Assembly (NCBI GenBank): GCA_020746995.1 | Contig: JAGPXD010000005.1 | Span: forward strand, 2,666,001 to 2,730,000 | Direction of reading: 5' to 3' | Source of the DNA: Plectosphaerella cucumerina | Taxonomy: Eukaryota; Ascomycota; Sordariomycetes; Glomerellales; Plectosphaerellaceae | DNA: 64,000 nt | Shown here: piece by piece, positions 31,950-42,372 of the stretch | Layout of the letters: each line of letters opens with the position of its first letter | How positions within the stretch are numbered: the stretch's first letter is position 1 | Made by a program: the position numbers and the translations under genes | The notes under the pieces: model-generated | The model's input: only the letters and a program-made list of their open reading frames with translations | Told to the model about the DNA's origin: nothing | The model's database searches: none

Positions 31950-34190
31950 TCATCTCCCTCGTCCACCCCCATAAGAGCCCCGTCGACTCCCATCAAACGG
32001 CCCAAACGGATTACCGGTATCATACTCCCCTGACGCCCAGTCCCGCGTCCTCGTATAATCATACCCATCACCACGCTCCTCTCTTCTTGGACTCTCCGGA
32101 TAGAAATACCCCCCCTCAGCCCCCTCGTACCTTCGACGCTCATACTCCGCGTCCGGCCACCTCCCGTCATCCATTCGTCGCCTCTCAAACTCGTACTTGT
32201 CCTCATCAAGACGAAGACGCTGAAAGTCAAACTCATCCTCCAGCACCCTCGCCGGCGTCACCACTCTTACACTATGTTGTCGCTGGGCTGGCACCGCCGT
32301 CCTCTGTCGGAAAATAACTTCTTCCATAGGCCGATCCTCCCTGGCGCGGTGCATGTCCCGCATCGCCGCGCTGTATGCCTCTCTCTTAATGGACTCGAGT
32401 TGTTGTAGACTGACCAGAGGCTCTGGGGAGGCAATCTCCCGAAGCCGGACCATGCCGCGTGCTGGCACCTGGTTCTCCAGGATGTAATGCTGATCATGTC
32501 GCGATAGTCTTTTCACCGGCTCGAATCCGTACGCGGGTTCCTTGGTATGGGACTTGCAGTGCCCGTGCCCCTGCCCGTGGCAGTGGCTCCGGCATGGGCT
32601 CCGGCTCCGACTGCGGCTCCTCGCCCGACCTCGCCGTGATCGCGGCGTGTCGCTGGCCTGGGAGGAGAGAGGCGTATCGGCCGTCTCGCAGTAGGACTCG
32701 TCATCGGACCCGATGGACTCCCTGGAGCTTCTGGGCGATCCCGGGTCCGCACTGCCGCTGTAGGCCCGAGGCCGCACCTGCTGACGAGTCTGCTGTCCTT
32801 TGTTGGTGGACTTCTGCTGCTGATGTCCTTGCTGCGCGGCTCGCGGCTTTGGCGGCTGCGGGGCGGTCGGGGGGACGGCTCCCCGGGCTTGCATCGGAGG
32901 CGGGGGTGGCACGGCACCGGGTTTCGCGGCGCCACGGCCGGCTCCCTGGGGCACGTTCTGTTGATGCACCTGAGGCAGGTTTTGCTGATGCACCTGCGCG
33001 CCTCCGACCTGTCGATGCATGTTCTGGTTGGGATTGATTGCCTGCTGCTGCAGAGCCTGAACCTGCTGCAAATGCTGCTGGAAGAGTTGCTGCTGCAGAG
33101 CCTGCTGCTGCGCCTGTTGTTGCGCCTGCTGCTGAACGCCAGCCTCCATGGCGCGGATCCGTTGCTGAGCTTCGACCTGCCTCTGGAGGGCCTGCTGTTG
33201 CGCCTGGTGCAGCTGCTCAGCGAGCTCGTTGTCCTGCATCTGCTGCGCCGTGATAGCGCGCTTCTGCATCGACGCGGCGCTCCGACGCCTCTGCTCCAGA
33301 AGCACAAGGGCGCTGACCGTCGGCCGAGGCACCCGTTTGAAGAACATAGTCACCGAGACCCTCTCCTTCTTCGACCTCGACCCGCCTCCATGGGATAACC
33401 CGCCCTTCGACCGCCGCGCCGAGCTAAACTGCTTCGACTCGCCCCAGTAGCTTCGCGTCCCGTAGTACTTTTCGATCCTCTGCTTCTTACTATACAGCCC
33501 CGCGAGGACCCAGTGGAAGATGGCCGGCTCGCTCTCCTGCTTGCTGAGGGAGACGTGGGTCCGCTCGACCTGCTCCTGAAGCTCAAAGGGGAACGAGGCC
33601 TTTTCTTCCACCACGGAGATGCCCTCCTCCTCGCGCTGGCGGATGAAGGCGGCGGCGTCCTCCTTGGATAGGTCCTTGACCTCGACTTTACGGGCGAATT
33701 CCCAGGGCGAGCTGCCTCGGTCGAGGCCGACCCGGTCGTCATCCTTTCTCTTTTCCAGGCGGTAGATGGCGTATTCGGAGAGATGCTCCTTGGCCGCTTC
33801 CTCGGTCATCTGGTCCGTGCGGTAGTCGGATGTGCCCAGGGGGCGGTTGAGGTTCCAGTCCATCTGGGGCTGCTGCAGATACGAGCCGAGGTCGATGGTG
33901 GACACTCTGGGCTGGGCCTGGGTGCGGGCCTGGGGCTGCTCCATGCTGGGGACCTGCTGTCGTTGAGGTTGGTTCTGCTGCACGACCGCCGCGGCGGGTC
34001 TGGTCTGCTGTTTCGTAGGCGGAGGCACCTGTCCCTGGAAAGCAGCCTGTCCCGTCTTAAGGAGAGGCGGCGGCGGCGGCGGCGGCGGCGGAGGGATGGG
34101 CTGTGGATTGGGTGCTCTTGGTACCGACTGGTTCGCCGGGCTGTCGTTGAGATTGATGACGCCTCGGGCAGCCAAGGGATTGTTGGCCAT
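31950..34190 (-). CDS. Large Gln/Pro-rich protein of unknown function
   Basis: Single open frame of 746 codons from ATG at 34190; an upstream extension starts only with TTG and is not used. After a short N-terminus containing GVINLNDSPANQ, the protein has a run of about ten prolines, then Gln-rich linker. A central folded-looking part follows (YAIYRLEKRKDDDRVG, SPWEFARKVEVKDLSKEDAAAFIRQ, AIFHWVLAGLYSKKQRIEKYYG). Next is a region very rich in Gln (QQQAQQQALQQQLFQQHLQQ) likely to form coiled coil or a prion-like segment, then Pro-rich, Arg/Ser-rich (RSRRGRARSRSRSRS) and His/Cys/Lys-rich stretches, and a charged Glu/Arg/Tyr tail ending GGGRGR. No catalytic motif or membrane segment is seen. RS and RGR segments suggest RNA or nuclear association (inference). 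It resembles uncharacterised Pezizomycotina proteins. Confidence 0.85.
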   Translation of the reverse strand: MANNPLAARGVINLNDSPANQSVPRAPNPQPIPPPPPPPPPPLLKTGQAAFQGQVPPPTKQQTRPAAAVVQQNQPQRQQVPSMEQPQARTQAQPRVSTIDLGSYLQQPQMDWNLNRPLGTSDYRTDQMTEEAAKEHLSEYAIYRLEKRKDDDRVGLDRGSSPWEFARKVEVKDLSKEDAAAFIRQREEEGISVVEEKASFPFELQEQVERTHVSLSKQESEPAIFHWVLAGLYSKKQRIEKYYGTRSYWGESKQFSSARRSKGGLSHGGGSRSKKERVSVTMFFKRVPRPTVSALVLLEQRRRSAASMQKRAITAQQMQDNELAEQLHQAQQQALQRQVEAQQRIRAMEAGVQQQAQQQAQQQALQQQLFQQHLQQVQALQQQAINPNQNMHRQVGGAQVHQQNLPQVHQQNVPQGAGRGAAKPGAVPPPPPMQARGAVPPTAPQPPKPRAAQQGHQQQKSTNKGQQTRQQVRPRAYSGSADPGSPRSSRESIGSDDESYCETADTPLSSQASDTPRSRRGRARSRSRSRSPCRSHCHGQGHGHCKSHTKEPAYGFEPVKRLSRHDQHYILENQVPARGMVRLREIASPEPLVSLQQLESIKREAYSAAMRDMHRAREDRPMEEVIFRQRTAVPAQRQHSVRVVTPARVLEDEFDFQRLRLDEDKYEFERRRMDDGRWPDAEYERRRYEGAEGGYFYPESPRREERGDGYDYTRTRDWASGEYDTGNPFGPFDGSRRGSYGGGRGR
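34066..34094. repeat. GGC trinucleotide repeat encoding poly-proline
   Basis: About nine GGC units on the plus strand, read as CCG/CCC codons for the proline run near the N-terminus of the Gln-rich protein. Such runs commonly vary in length between strains. Confidence 0.85.
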
Positions 34191-36761
34191 CGTGAGCTTT
34201 CTTCCGCGGGGGAGCGCGACGCTTCTCAAGGAGCTATCTTATGTATAGCGCCGGCGGGCCGCCTTGTCAAAAACGTAGGTACAGGGGAGTCTGGGCACCG
34301 TGTGAAACGGTTATCCGACTGGCGTCGAACGAGGCACACTTGGGATGAAAGCCGGATCCGCGCTTGGCACCGATGACCGGTAAATCGAAACCAAAGTGAG
34401 GCGGGTGGGCTCTTTTTTAGGAACTAGCAGATGGGAGGCCCGGGGGAGGTGGAGGAGACCTTGGGGGCAGGGAGGAGAGCTAAGGAGGTTGAGTTGGTGT
34501 CGTGATGTCTCGTGCGTTGTTCGTGTTGTTGTCCGGGGTGCGGAGGGTGAGGGGTGGAGGGCATGACCATGGATGCTGCGGACATTTGCAAAAGGGGGAC
34601 GACATATGGCGTGGGAATGAGAAGGACGGGCCGGGACAGGGGGGAATCCCTGATTTAATAAGAATACATCTACGCGTGGAAGCTATGCTTGGATTTGACC
34701 CCTCGGACTTTGATAGCGGGAGAAATACAAAGTGGCACTTTCTCACCGACACGCTGCAACGAACATGATGACGAGCGGCACACGCAGCACACGCAGCACA
34801 CGCAGCACACGCAGCACACCCTCCGGCCAACAACGCGTCCTGACCGCAGCATACAAGACGCGATACTTAAGTGGTCGAAGGGTGGCGATGTCCGCATTAG
34901 CCTTTTCGCCTTGCTCGTCGCCTCGTTCTGTTTCGTCAAGACCCCTCGTGGCCTCACCACTAGGTTCGAGGGTGCTTGCGGACCATTCGATCCGCGGCCC
35001 ACGAGGCATCCAGCGTTGCCTGTTGCTCGCCGAAGAATGCCTGAAAAAGGGGCGCCACGTTCTGGCGACAGCCTCGCGGGGATGGGGGCGCAACCCTCCC
35101 CGCTGGAGACTGAGGGTGGAGGACCAAGCTGCGTGATTGGGAGGTGAGCATCACTTGACTGACCGACGACCAACAGGGGAGGATCAAACAAGTTGGGGTA
35201 CGGAATGGCCCAATCAGTGGGAGGACACTCGTCCTGTGCGACGTGAAGAGCCTTGTTTGGGCCAGGTCCAGTACTTTGATACAGCCGGCAGAGAAGCTCG
35301 GGACGTACGTCCACGTCCTTCAAGTTCAGCCGTGCCCTTTGGCGACTGCTGAAAAACAGCTGCCTGGCATGTCCACATCGGAGGGACAGAGGCCGCACAT
35401 ACCCTGGGTTGCGTTTCGCACACTCCAGATGCATGGCAGGTAGCACAAATGTCGTCTCCATCACCTCACCCATCGTCCTTCAGTCTTACCAGACTTCTGC
35501 CCCTCCCCCGCTCCTCCAGCCAAGCAGCATCTGCGGCTCGTCTGACGCAGCTTCCAGACAGCATAGCATGAATGCTCCCGGACCCGAGCTGCGGTCCAGA
35601 ATCCAGAGCCTCATCCGCACCCTTTAAGCGAGCCCGTCCGTGCTCGATGCATCTGCGGAGAGCACGCCAGCGCTCTGGAAACGCGGGGGACAAGAAAAAT
35701 GCCCGAGCGCACTCACACTCTGCTTCGCCTCAGGGGTGAGTTGACTGCCATGTTCAGACGAATCCAAGCCGGAAGTCCGGGAGCTATTTCCAGGCCCTCA
35801 CGTGGACAACGTGGAGAGATCCGAAGTGAGCAGTTCTCCCGAGCACTTGGCACCCTGAGGTCCTCCCTGCTTGCCGTGTGTCGTGTCGCGGTGGCCCGTC
35901 TCGGCGTTTCGTCATGGACGACGCGTGCCTGGTGACAGGGAAGGGGCTCGAACACGACGCGGTCCACGGCTGGAGAGGTGCGAGCTAAATTATCGGATGC
36001 GGAGGACAGGTCCTTCGTCGGCTGCGGGAAGGGTGCGACTTTTGCCCATCAGGCACCGGCATTTTTGTCCTCTGATGGGTGGTTGCACGGTAGCCTCACT
36101 TTTGCCGCGCGTGATTCGCGGAAAGTGCAGGATGGCGCGCTGGTAAATATCAGAGAGGCCGTTGGAGAAGCTATGCGGAGAGACGGCTGCTACCGTGCTA
36201 TGTCCGTGATACTGCAGGACGATACGACCCCTCGCGAGAGGCTGAGGTCATGCGAACCAGAGTCCCTTGCCCGGCTGTCCGCCGGCTGTTGTGCGCTCCG
36301 CGCTAGAGGGACGAGGCAAACAGGGCCCCGCAAGCCATCCGCCCGGCTGTGGTGATGAAGATGAAGATGGAGCCTTGTTGATTCAGCAATTTGCGAGAAA
36401 GAGGTGCGGTGAAGACTTGGCCAGATCGGAGGAAGGTATGCCGCTGATGCCGGCATCCGAGCCTACGCAGGGACTCTGGTCACATCTTTTGACAGAAGAC
36501 AGATCAGGAGAGAACAATCGCGCGAGTCGGGCCATCAACCGAGCTCATGATGAAGGGGTTGAAGAAGTGGTGGTGACAGTCACCCCACGAGCAAGATAAG
36601 ACCAACCTCGGCACGTCCCGCTGACTAATCATCCCGCCAGATCTCCCTGCAGCTTGGGCGAGTTCAACAAAAAAAGTCCACGAAGCTTGAGCTTGAGCTT
36701 CAGAGGAAGACCAGCCAGCAGCTTCGACCTCCCAATTCCCGCTCCCAAGACATCCCTCACA
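34191..36761. other. 2.6-kb intergenic region between divergent genes
   Basis: Lies between the starts of the Gln-rich gene (-) and PHS1 (+). Open frames are short, overlap on both strands and lack family features. A 9-bp tandem repeat occurs at 34778-34819. The last 120 bases before PHS1 are the probable leader, with AAGCTTGAGCTTGAGCTTCAG word repeats around 36680-36702. Confidence 0.5.
34778..34819. repeat. 9-bp tandem repeat GCACACGCA
   Basis: Four perfect units and most of a fifth. A minus-strand frame across it would read Cys-Ala-Ala repeats, which is an artefact of the repeat. Confidence 0.9.
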
Positions 36762-37551
36762 ATGGCAGACACAGCCGCTGCTCCGGCAAAGGCGCCGAAG
36801 CGCTCTTCTCCCGTCAAGAACGCCTACCTGATCCTCTACAATGCCGTCTCGGCCGTGGCCTGGCTCGTCGTCCTCGGCCGCACCGTCGCCGTCTTCTCCT
36901 CGCGCGGGCCCTCGTTCGTGCCCCTCGTTGTCGCCGACTGGACGCGCTGGACCCAGACCGCCGCCGGCATGGAGATCCTGCACTCGCTGTTCGGTGCGTT
37001 TCCCCTCCTATGTCCCTACAAACACTTCGATAGGCAGCTAACACATCTCCCAACAGGCATCGTCCGCTCCCCCTTCCTCACCACCCTCATGCAGGTGCTG
37101 AGCCGCTTCCTCCTCGTCTGGGGCGTCGTCTTCCCCTTCCCCTGGCTCGCCCAGAGCCCCGTCTACTCCTCCATGCTCCTCGCCTGGAGCATCACCGAGG
37201 TCATCCGCTACTCCTACTTTGCCCTCAACCTCAGCGGCCTGCAGCCAAAGGCCCTCGTCTGGCTGCGCTACAACACCTTCTTCGTCCTCTACCCCATCGG
37301 CATCCTGAGCGAGTGCACCCTCGTGTACATGGCCGCCGAGCCGCTCAAGATGTTCGGCGAGCTCGCCCCGTACATCAGCTACATCATCCTGGCCATCTAC
37401 GTACCCGGTATGTCCGCCCCTGGCAAAGACGAGAAGAACCCGACTGACGTGCGCAGGATCTTACGTGCTGTACACGTACATGATGAAGCAGAGGTCAAAG
37501 GTCATGCGCAGCCTCAGGGCCGAGCAGGCCGGCGCCGCCAAGACCAAATAA
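36762..37551 (+). CDS. phs1: Very-long-chain (3R)-3-hydroxyacyl-CoA dehydratase (PHS1/PTPLA family)
   Basis: Three exons: 36762-36993, 37057-37407, 37457-37551; introns of 63 and 49 nt; 225 aa. The enzyme removes water from 3-hydroxyacyl-CoA in the third step of the ER fatty-acid elongation cycle, supplying very-long-chain acyl-CoA for sphingolipids. The protein is hydrophobic with about six membrane segments. The family signature WSITEVIRYSYFALN (about 121-135) is present, and YPIGILSE (Tyr156, Glu163) matches the spacing of the catalytic Tyr/Glu pair of the yeast enzyme. The C-terminus ends in a basic tail (MMKQRSK to AAKTK), an ER-retention style end. The ATG at 36762 is chosen because the upstream in-frame extension is low-complexity and lacks homology-like features. 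Only about 100 bases separate its stop from that of the convergent hydrolase gene. Confidence 0.95.
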
Positions 37552-37651
37552 GCAGAGACGGCCAGAGGGGCGCATCTCCCTCTGCGGCTCTAATGACTAG
37601 ATCTTCGTTGCTTCATTCAAAGATACCTACTAGAATTATAAAGTCGTCACC

Positions 37652-38989
37652 TCAAGCCCACGGGTTCTCCCCCGTCTTGCCCGCCTCCTCTTCTGGCTCC
37701 CCCGCCTGACGGATAGCCGGTCTCGGCGTCGCGCTGCCCTCATACCACTCACCCTTAGTCCACCCCACCACGAGCGTCTTCGCGTCCTCGATGAGCTTCG
37801 CGTAGCCCGGGTTGTTCTTGTAGTCAAACATGTTCATGTGCGCCGTCGTCTCCTCGGCCGCCGCATCGTTGATGGCCTCCTTCCACACGCCGGCCGCGCC
37901 CCCGCGCCGCGGGAGGTTGCAGAAAGTCCGGTCCGGGCCCAGCACCGTGCCCACCATGCTGACCTCCTTGGACCCTGCACCCTTGCCGAGCCGGGTGTAG
38001 ATGTTGGCGAAGCCCACGTCGAGCTCAGAGTTGAGCTTCGCCATGTACTGCACGCGCTTCTGGAGCTCCGCGCCCTTGGCGAGGCACCCCACGAACTCGA
38101 GGTGTGACGTCGCCCACGTCAGGCCCTGCGTGATCTGGTCGCGGTTCATGTACGCTGCTGCGCCTCCTGCTGCTACTGCCGCCGCGCCGCCCGCGATGGC
38201 CGCGATGGTGCCCCATTTTCCCCAACCGCCGGCCTCTTGCTGCTTGGTCGGTGCTGGAGCCGGAAGCGCGGCGACTGGGGGCTTATTGGTGTTGCGGGAC
38301 GGTGAGGCAGCCTTATTCGCGCCCCAGAGTGCCGTACCGAGCCCGCTGAGCTGCGTCATGGCGGCCGAGGCGGCCGTGTAGTGGCCTTCTGCGCCGTGGG
38401 CCACAACGCCAGGGGAGATGCCCAGGTAGGGTGTGTCAAAGGCCAGGACACCCTGGATAAAGGGAAACATGAGGCTGTTGAATGTCGAGGGTGTTTCGTC
38501 GGCCTTCTCGATGCCGTCTTCCGAATAGATGGGCTTATCGGACGTCAGGCCGATGACCGTCTCGGCGGCGACGATGCCACCCATTGAGTGTCCGATCAGG
38601 ACGGTCCTTACGCCCGGGTCCACTGTTGGTGAAGGGGTGCCGGCCTCGACCTCGATGTCGATAACCTTTTCCAGTAGCCTGCACAAGGGTAAGCAGGTCG
38701 ATAGGCTCAAGGGATGAAATGACAACCTACCAGTCGCGAAACCGCGAGACGCAGTTCCCCAGATCACCCCTGGTCTCATACTTGGGGTATACGAGAACCT
38801 TGACGTTGATCTTGGGCAGATCGCGCTCTATCGCTGAGCGTAAATCGTCGGTGAACTTATACCCATTCCCGAACGTATCTTCGCCGCCCTGCGCGGGGTA
38901 AATTCCCGTCAGTCCCGTCCGTCCCGTTCGCAAGGGGCGAGACTCACCTTGAAGCCGTGGATGAAGCAGAGGATGAGTGTCTTCTTCAT
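37652..38989 (-). CDS. Alpha/beta hydrolase (lipase/esterase-like), unknown substrate
   Basis: Three exons: 38989-38948, 38888-38731, 38678-37652; introns of 59 and 52 nt; 408 aa. The first exon encodes MKKTLILCFIHGFK, the first beta strand and oxyanion-hole HG. Exon 3 has the nucleophile elbow GHSMGG (Ser about 98) followed by AFDTPYLGISPG, typical of the lipase-like group that resembles DUF676 and PGAP1-type hydrolases. A Gly/Ala-rich hydrophobic segment (IAAIAGGAAAVAAGGAAAY, around residues 205-225) could be a membrane span. The second half has HMNMF, where the His may complete the triad (inference), and the C-terminus is acidic. No N-terminal signal peptide is visible. Likely a serine hydrolase acting on lipids or esters at a membrane; the substrate cannot be told. 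Confidence 0.85.
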
Positions 38990-39368
38990 TTTGCGCTCAA
39001 CACAGTCGGAGTATGTTGTGGAGCAGGTGAGGCAGCCACATTGGAATTCGGAAACATCTCAGATCGTCCAGACACTTGAGGTGAGGTGCACTTGTACGCC
39101 TCCGGGTGCAGCTGACGTCGTTGGCAGGTGGCAAATGACGCTCCGGCTGATGGTGCCACCGGGCTGCCACCACGGTCGCCCCTTTTCAGGGGGCGAGTCT
39201 CCCCCAGCCCCTGGAATGCTTCCCCTACTAGTAGACTGCTACACGCCTTGCAAGCTCAAGTCATCATTTTAGCTACCATGAATATATGCCCCTGCGCCAT
39301 GATCATAGCAAGCCCGCAACCCAGAAAGGCCATTTATCCTCTTTTCACATTTACACCGGTTCACCCGC
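38990..39368. other. Hydrolase promoter and CDC123 3' region
   Basis: About 380 bases. No other gene is supported. Confidence 0.55.
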
Positions 39369-40628
39369 TCACTGCGGCCTCCCCGACTCCCAGACATCAC
39401 TCCCTCCGTCCCTCTCGGTCAGCTCCCTCCAGCGCTGCATAAACTCCCGCAGCCCGCCATCGCCCGCCGTGCTCGCATCGACAACCTCCTTGGGGAGCTT
39501 GTGAGCCGAGTACTGCGACGAGCTGAAATTGGATGACGCCGGGTTGTCCTTCTCCATCAGGCGCAGCTCGGGCACCACCTCATCGGCCTCGTCGTCCGTC
39601 GTATCGTCCGCGCTGCCGGCCTCAGGGATCTCCCGGTTCACGACGGTGCCGATGATGGGCCGCGGCACGCGGAACTCGAGAAGCTCACCCCAGTCGAATA
39701 GGAGGCTGTCGGTCCTGGGCGCCCAGGGGTTGATGTCGATCAGGCGTACCTTGCCGAGGCCGTCGACGGCGTCGCCGTCCTCGGGGATGTACACGTCGAA
39801 AACGAAGGAGCCATCAGGGAAAGTGTAGCGCAGCCTGTCCTCGAAGAAATCCTCAATCTTGCCCGAGATGGCGGGCCGCAGCTCGTCGAGGAAGGGGTAG
39901 TAGTTTTGGTCGCGGGAGCACATGCCGATTAGGGAGCGCTGCTTGACGAAGCAGCGGAACTCGAGCGCCGGGTGCGGGCTGAAGAAGGGCCGCAGCACCA
40001 GCACGGGCTGAAACGGCCGGGAGGCCGATGAGGGCGTCTCGGTGGTGCCGTCAAAGGCGTGCTCTAGATCGTGGCTGACAAAGCTGGAGCTTTTAAGGAG
40101 GAGGTAGATGTCGTTGGGGGATGTGCACTTGAGAGTGTTTTGGTGGGGAGAGATCCACGCCGCGTCCTTGGGGGAGGACCAGTTCAGCTTGGGCACGACG
40201 GCGCCGCCAAGCTCTCGAATGCGGTCCTGGATCTCCTTGTGGATCTCCGGGAACCGCTCGTTCGGCGGGCGGGAATCCGGCTCGGGCTCAGAGTCCGAGT
40301 CGGATTCTTCGTCTGCCAGGTCTTGCGGCCTCTTGGTGAAAGTTGATGGCGCCCATTCCTCATCCTCCTCCCCGCGACCCTCGGTGCCGGCTTCGTCGTC
40401 GTCGGCAAGAATGATACCATCCTGGCCGATGTACTCCACAAAGGCTGGGGAGAGCTTGATGATGCGTGACTTGAGGGCGTACGGCCGGTAGTTGGGGAAC
40501 CAGCTATCGTAAGAGCAGTTGAGGATCTGATCTCTTGTGATGGGTGGGAAAGCGCTGAGAGCATCGTCTGGTACGGAAGCCGGGACAGCCTCGCCATGCA
40601 CCGCGTGGGCGCCTTCGAACGACGGCAT
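39369..40628 (-). CDS. cdc123: Cell division cycle protein 123 (eIF2 assembly factor, D123 family)
   Basis: Single exon, 419 aa. Cdc123 is a cytosolic ATP-grasp-like protein that binds eIF2-gamma and promotes joining of the alpha and beta subunits, so it is needed for translation initiation. Features: early ILNCSYDSWFPNY (typical N-terminal D123 motif), a Glu/Asp-rich insertion around residues 80-120, PKLNWSSPKDAAWI, LVLRPFFSPHPALEFRCFVKQ and LIDINPWAPRTDSLLFDW, all hallmarks of the family; the Asp/Asn residues of the last motif bind Mg-ATP. The C-terminal tail (after about residue 340) contains acidic DDTTDDEADEVVPELRLM, where the eIF2-gamma-binding segment would lie. It is divergent from CWC21, 391 bases apart. 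Confidence 0.95.
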   Translation of the reverse strand: MPSFEGAHAVHGEAVPASVPDDALSAFPPITRDQILNCSYDSWFPNYRPYALKSRIIKLSPAFVEYIGQDGIILADDDEAGTEGRGEEDEEWAPSTFTKRPQDLADEESDSDSEPEPDSRPPNERFPEIHKEIQDRIRELGGAVVPKLNWSSPKDAAWISPHQNTLKCTSPNDIYLLLKSSSFVSHDLEHAFDGTTETPSSASRPFQPVLVLRPFFSPHPALEFRCFVKQRSLIGMCSRDQNYYPFLDELRPAISGKIEDFFEDRLRYTFPDGSFVFDVYIPEDGDAVDGLGKVRLIDINPWAPRTDSLLFDWGELLEFRVPRPIIGTVVNREIPEAGSADDTTDDEADEVVPELRLMEKDNPASSNFSSSQYSAHKLPKEVVDASTAGDGGLREFMQRWRELTERDGGSDVWESGRPQ

Positions 40629-41019
40629 GCTGGGGGGTTTGGTGGAAGGTAAGATACACGCTGAGACCCAGAAACACTGTCAGTTCGGGAATTCCCTGAG
40701 ATATATGCGTCGATGTACAAGGTGATGTGTGACTCCGATCTGAGTCAGTGGTCGGCTTATGCAACACTCTGAAATAAATCTCCCGGTCAAGTCGGGAAAG
40801 TGCCCCGCCATCCTCATTCTGCCGGCAGTTTGCCCCTCGGTGGACCTCCGGATGCCTGGCCGCTTTCCAAACCCAGACTAGCGTCGCTTCCTATCTTATC
40901 AACCATCAACCGTTGAACGTCAGAAGCCGACGCCGTTCTCAGATGCGACCCCAGCCAGCATCGTCTATTTCCACGTCCCTCACAATCAGCAACTACCTCA
41001 CCTGCACAAGCATCGCAAA
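40629..41019. promoter_or_regulatory. Shared promoter region of CDC123 (-) and CWC21 (+)
   Basis: A 391-base bidirectional interval. It holds a perfect TGAGTCA at 40741-40747, the palindromic binding word of GCN4/CPC1 bZIP factors, 113 bases from the CDC123 start. No TATA box is obvious. Confidence 0.5.
40741..40747. promoter_or_regulatory. GCN4/CPC1-type bZIP site (TGAGTCA)
   Basis: Exact match to the TGA(C/G)TCA element. A seven-base word can occur by chance; its placement in a short bidirectional promoter is the only support. Confidence 0.35.
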
Positions 41020-41573
41020 ATGTCGGAAAACGTTGGACTCTCAACGCCGCGCGGCAGCGGCACGTCCGGATATGTGCAGCGCAACCTCGCGCACATGAAG
41101 CCGCGCGACCAGGCCAGCCCGTACCCGAAGAACCTGGACACACTGCGACACAGGCAGCGGCAGCCCGACAAGGAGATTCTCGAGCACGACCGCAAGCGTG
41201 AGGTCGAGGTCAAGGTGTTTGAGCTGCGCGATAAGCTCGAAGAGGAGGAGTGCGCCCCCCCATCAATCACCCCGAGATGTACCCAGCTGACAAGAATCGC
41301 AACAGGGTCGACGAGGACGAGATCGAGGAAAAGTGCGCCGAGCTCCGCAAGAAGCTCCTCGCCGAGATGGAGGGGAGGAAGAACGGACGCGGCGACGGCC
41401 CGGCCCGCAAGGGGTTCAAGAGCCACCAGGTGCATGAGATGGCAGACGCCAAGATCAAGGAGAGCGAGAGGCTCCGCAACGCCCTCAAGATCAGCAGGGA
41501 CTACGAGGAGGGCAGCCACTGGAAGCGACAGGAGGAGAGGCTGCGGAATGCCGTGGAGCGCGACGGTCAATAG
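41020..41573 (+). CDS. cwc21: Pre-mRNA-splicing factor CWC21
   Basis: Exons 41020-41249 and 41306-41573, intron of 56 nt (GTGCGC donor, GCTGAC branch, ACAG acceptor); 165 aa. Cwc21 is a small spliceosomal protein that binds Prp8 and Snu114 near the catalytic centre (the human relative is SRm300/SRRM2). The N-terminus carries the conserved SENVGLSTPRGSGTSGYVQRN block with PRGSGT, and the cwf21 domain (acidic-basic EIEEKCAELRKKLLAE) is created across the splice. The remainder is charged and helical with SHQVHEMADAKIKE. An intron in a splicing-factor gene leaves room for autoregulation, but nothing in the sequence shows it. Confidence 0.95.
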
Positions 41574-41738
41574 GCCAGCCGGCTTCTCTCGAAATGATTG
41601 CATACGAGGACGGAGTCTGGCGTTGGTCTGGTTTTACGGATTGGAAATGCGGCTTTCTTTGGATCACCGGACGGCGGGTGTGCTGCACGCCTCGGTCGAC
41701 TACTCATACACTATATCGTACCATTGCATTACGGCCGT

Positions 41739-42372
41739 TCACTTCCTCTTGCTCGCGGGGGGTGCCCACGCCTGTGGCTGCCACTCTTCGCTGGGGCCGC
41801 CTCTGGGTTTCTGCCACGGGTCGTGCCCGTACTTCTTCGTGACATTATCGACGGGCTGTTCCGTCGACTGCGCACTGGCGTCCTTGTTGACGGCGGCTGC
41901 CTCGGGGGCGACGGGCTGCGTCTTGGATGTGTCGAGGGTAGGGAGGCGCTGGCCGTTGGGCTGACCAGGGGCGTCCATGACGCGGGGCTTGGCCTCCCAC
42001 CGAGCGTCGGCCTGGGCGGCCAGGATCTTCATGCGGTCCTGGCGCACGAGGTCTTGCGATTGCTCGGTGATGGAGGGCGGGTGCTCACGCGTGTATCGGA
42101 GCCACTGGTGCCATTGCGGGGATACGTTGACTTCGGAGTGGTGGGTGCCGGAGGGGTATTTTACAATGCGGCGGTAGCGACCAGGACCGGCGCCGCGGAC
42201 ATCTCGGAACTCCCAGAATGTGTTCCCGAGGAGGTCGTGGCCTTGGAGGATGTCAGCGGCGCAAGGCGGGAGAGGGAAGTGTAATGGATGGTGACGTACC
42301 GACGAGGAAGCGCTTCCGCCACGGCAGACGCAGCGCCTTCCACTTGAACCACGCTTCGCGAATGGCGGACAT
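41739..42372 (-). CDS. Complex I assembly factor, NDUFAF2/NDUFA12 (B17.2-like) family
   Basis: Exons 42372-42300 and 42241-41739, intron of 58 nt (GTACGT donor, CCAAG acceptor); 191 aa. The N-terminus MSAIREAWFKWKALRLPWRKRFLVG and the region DLLGNTFWEFRD, RRIVKYPSGTHHSEVNVSPQWHQWLRYTR are characteristic of the NDUFA12 superfamily of mitochondrial NADH dehydrogenase proteins. The extended polar C-terminus after this domain (AQADARW to APPASKRK) fits the assembly-factor branch (NDUFAF2, mimitin, N7BML) better than the structural subunit, but the two are close. It acts in mitochondria on the matrix side of complex I. Convergent with CWC21, with 165 bases between stops. Confidence 0.85.

Noticed and set aside
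34480..34833. Frame with Cys-Ala-Ala repeats that could suggest a cysteine-rich peptide
   Set aside because: Direct translation of a 9-bp tandem repeat; nothing around it supports a secreted peptide.
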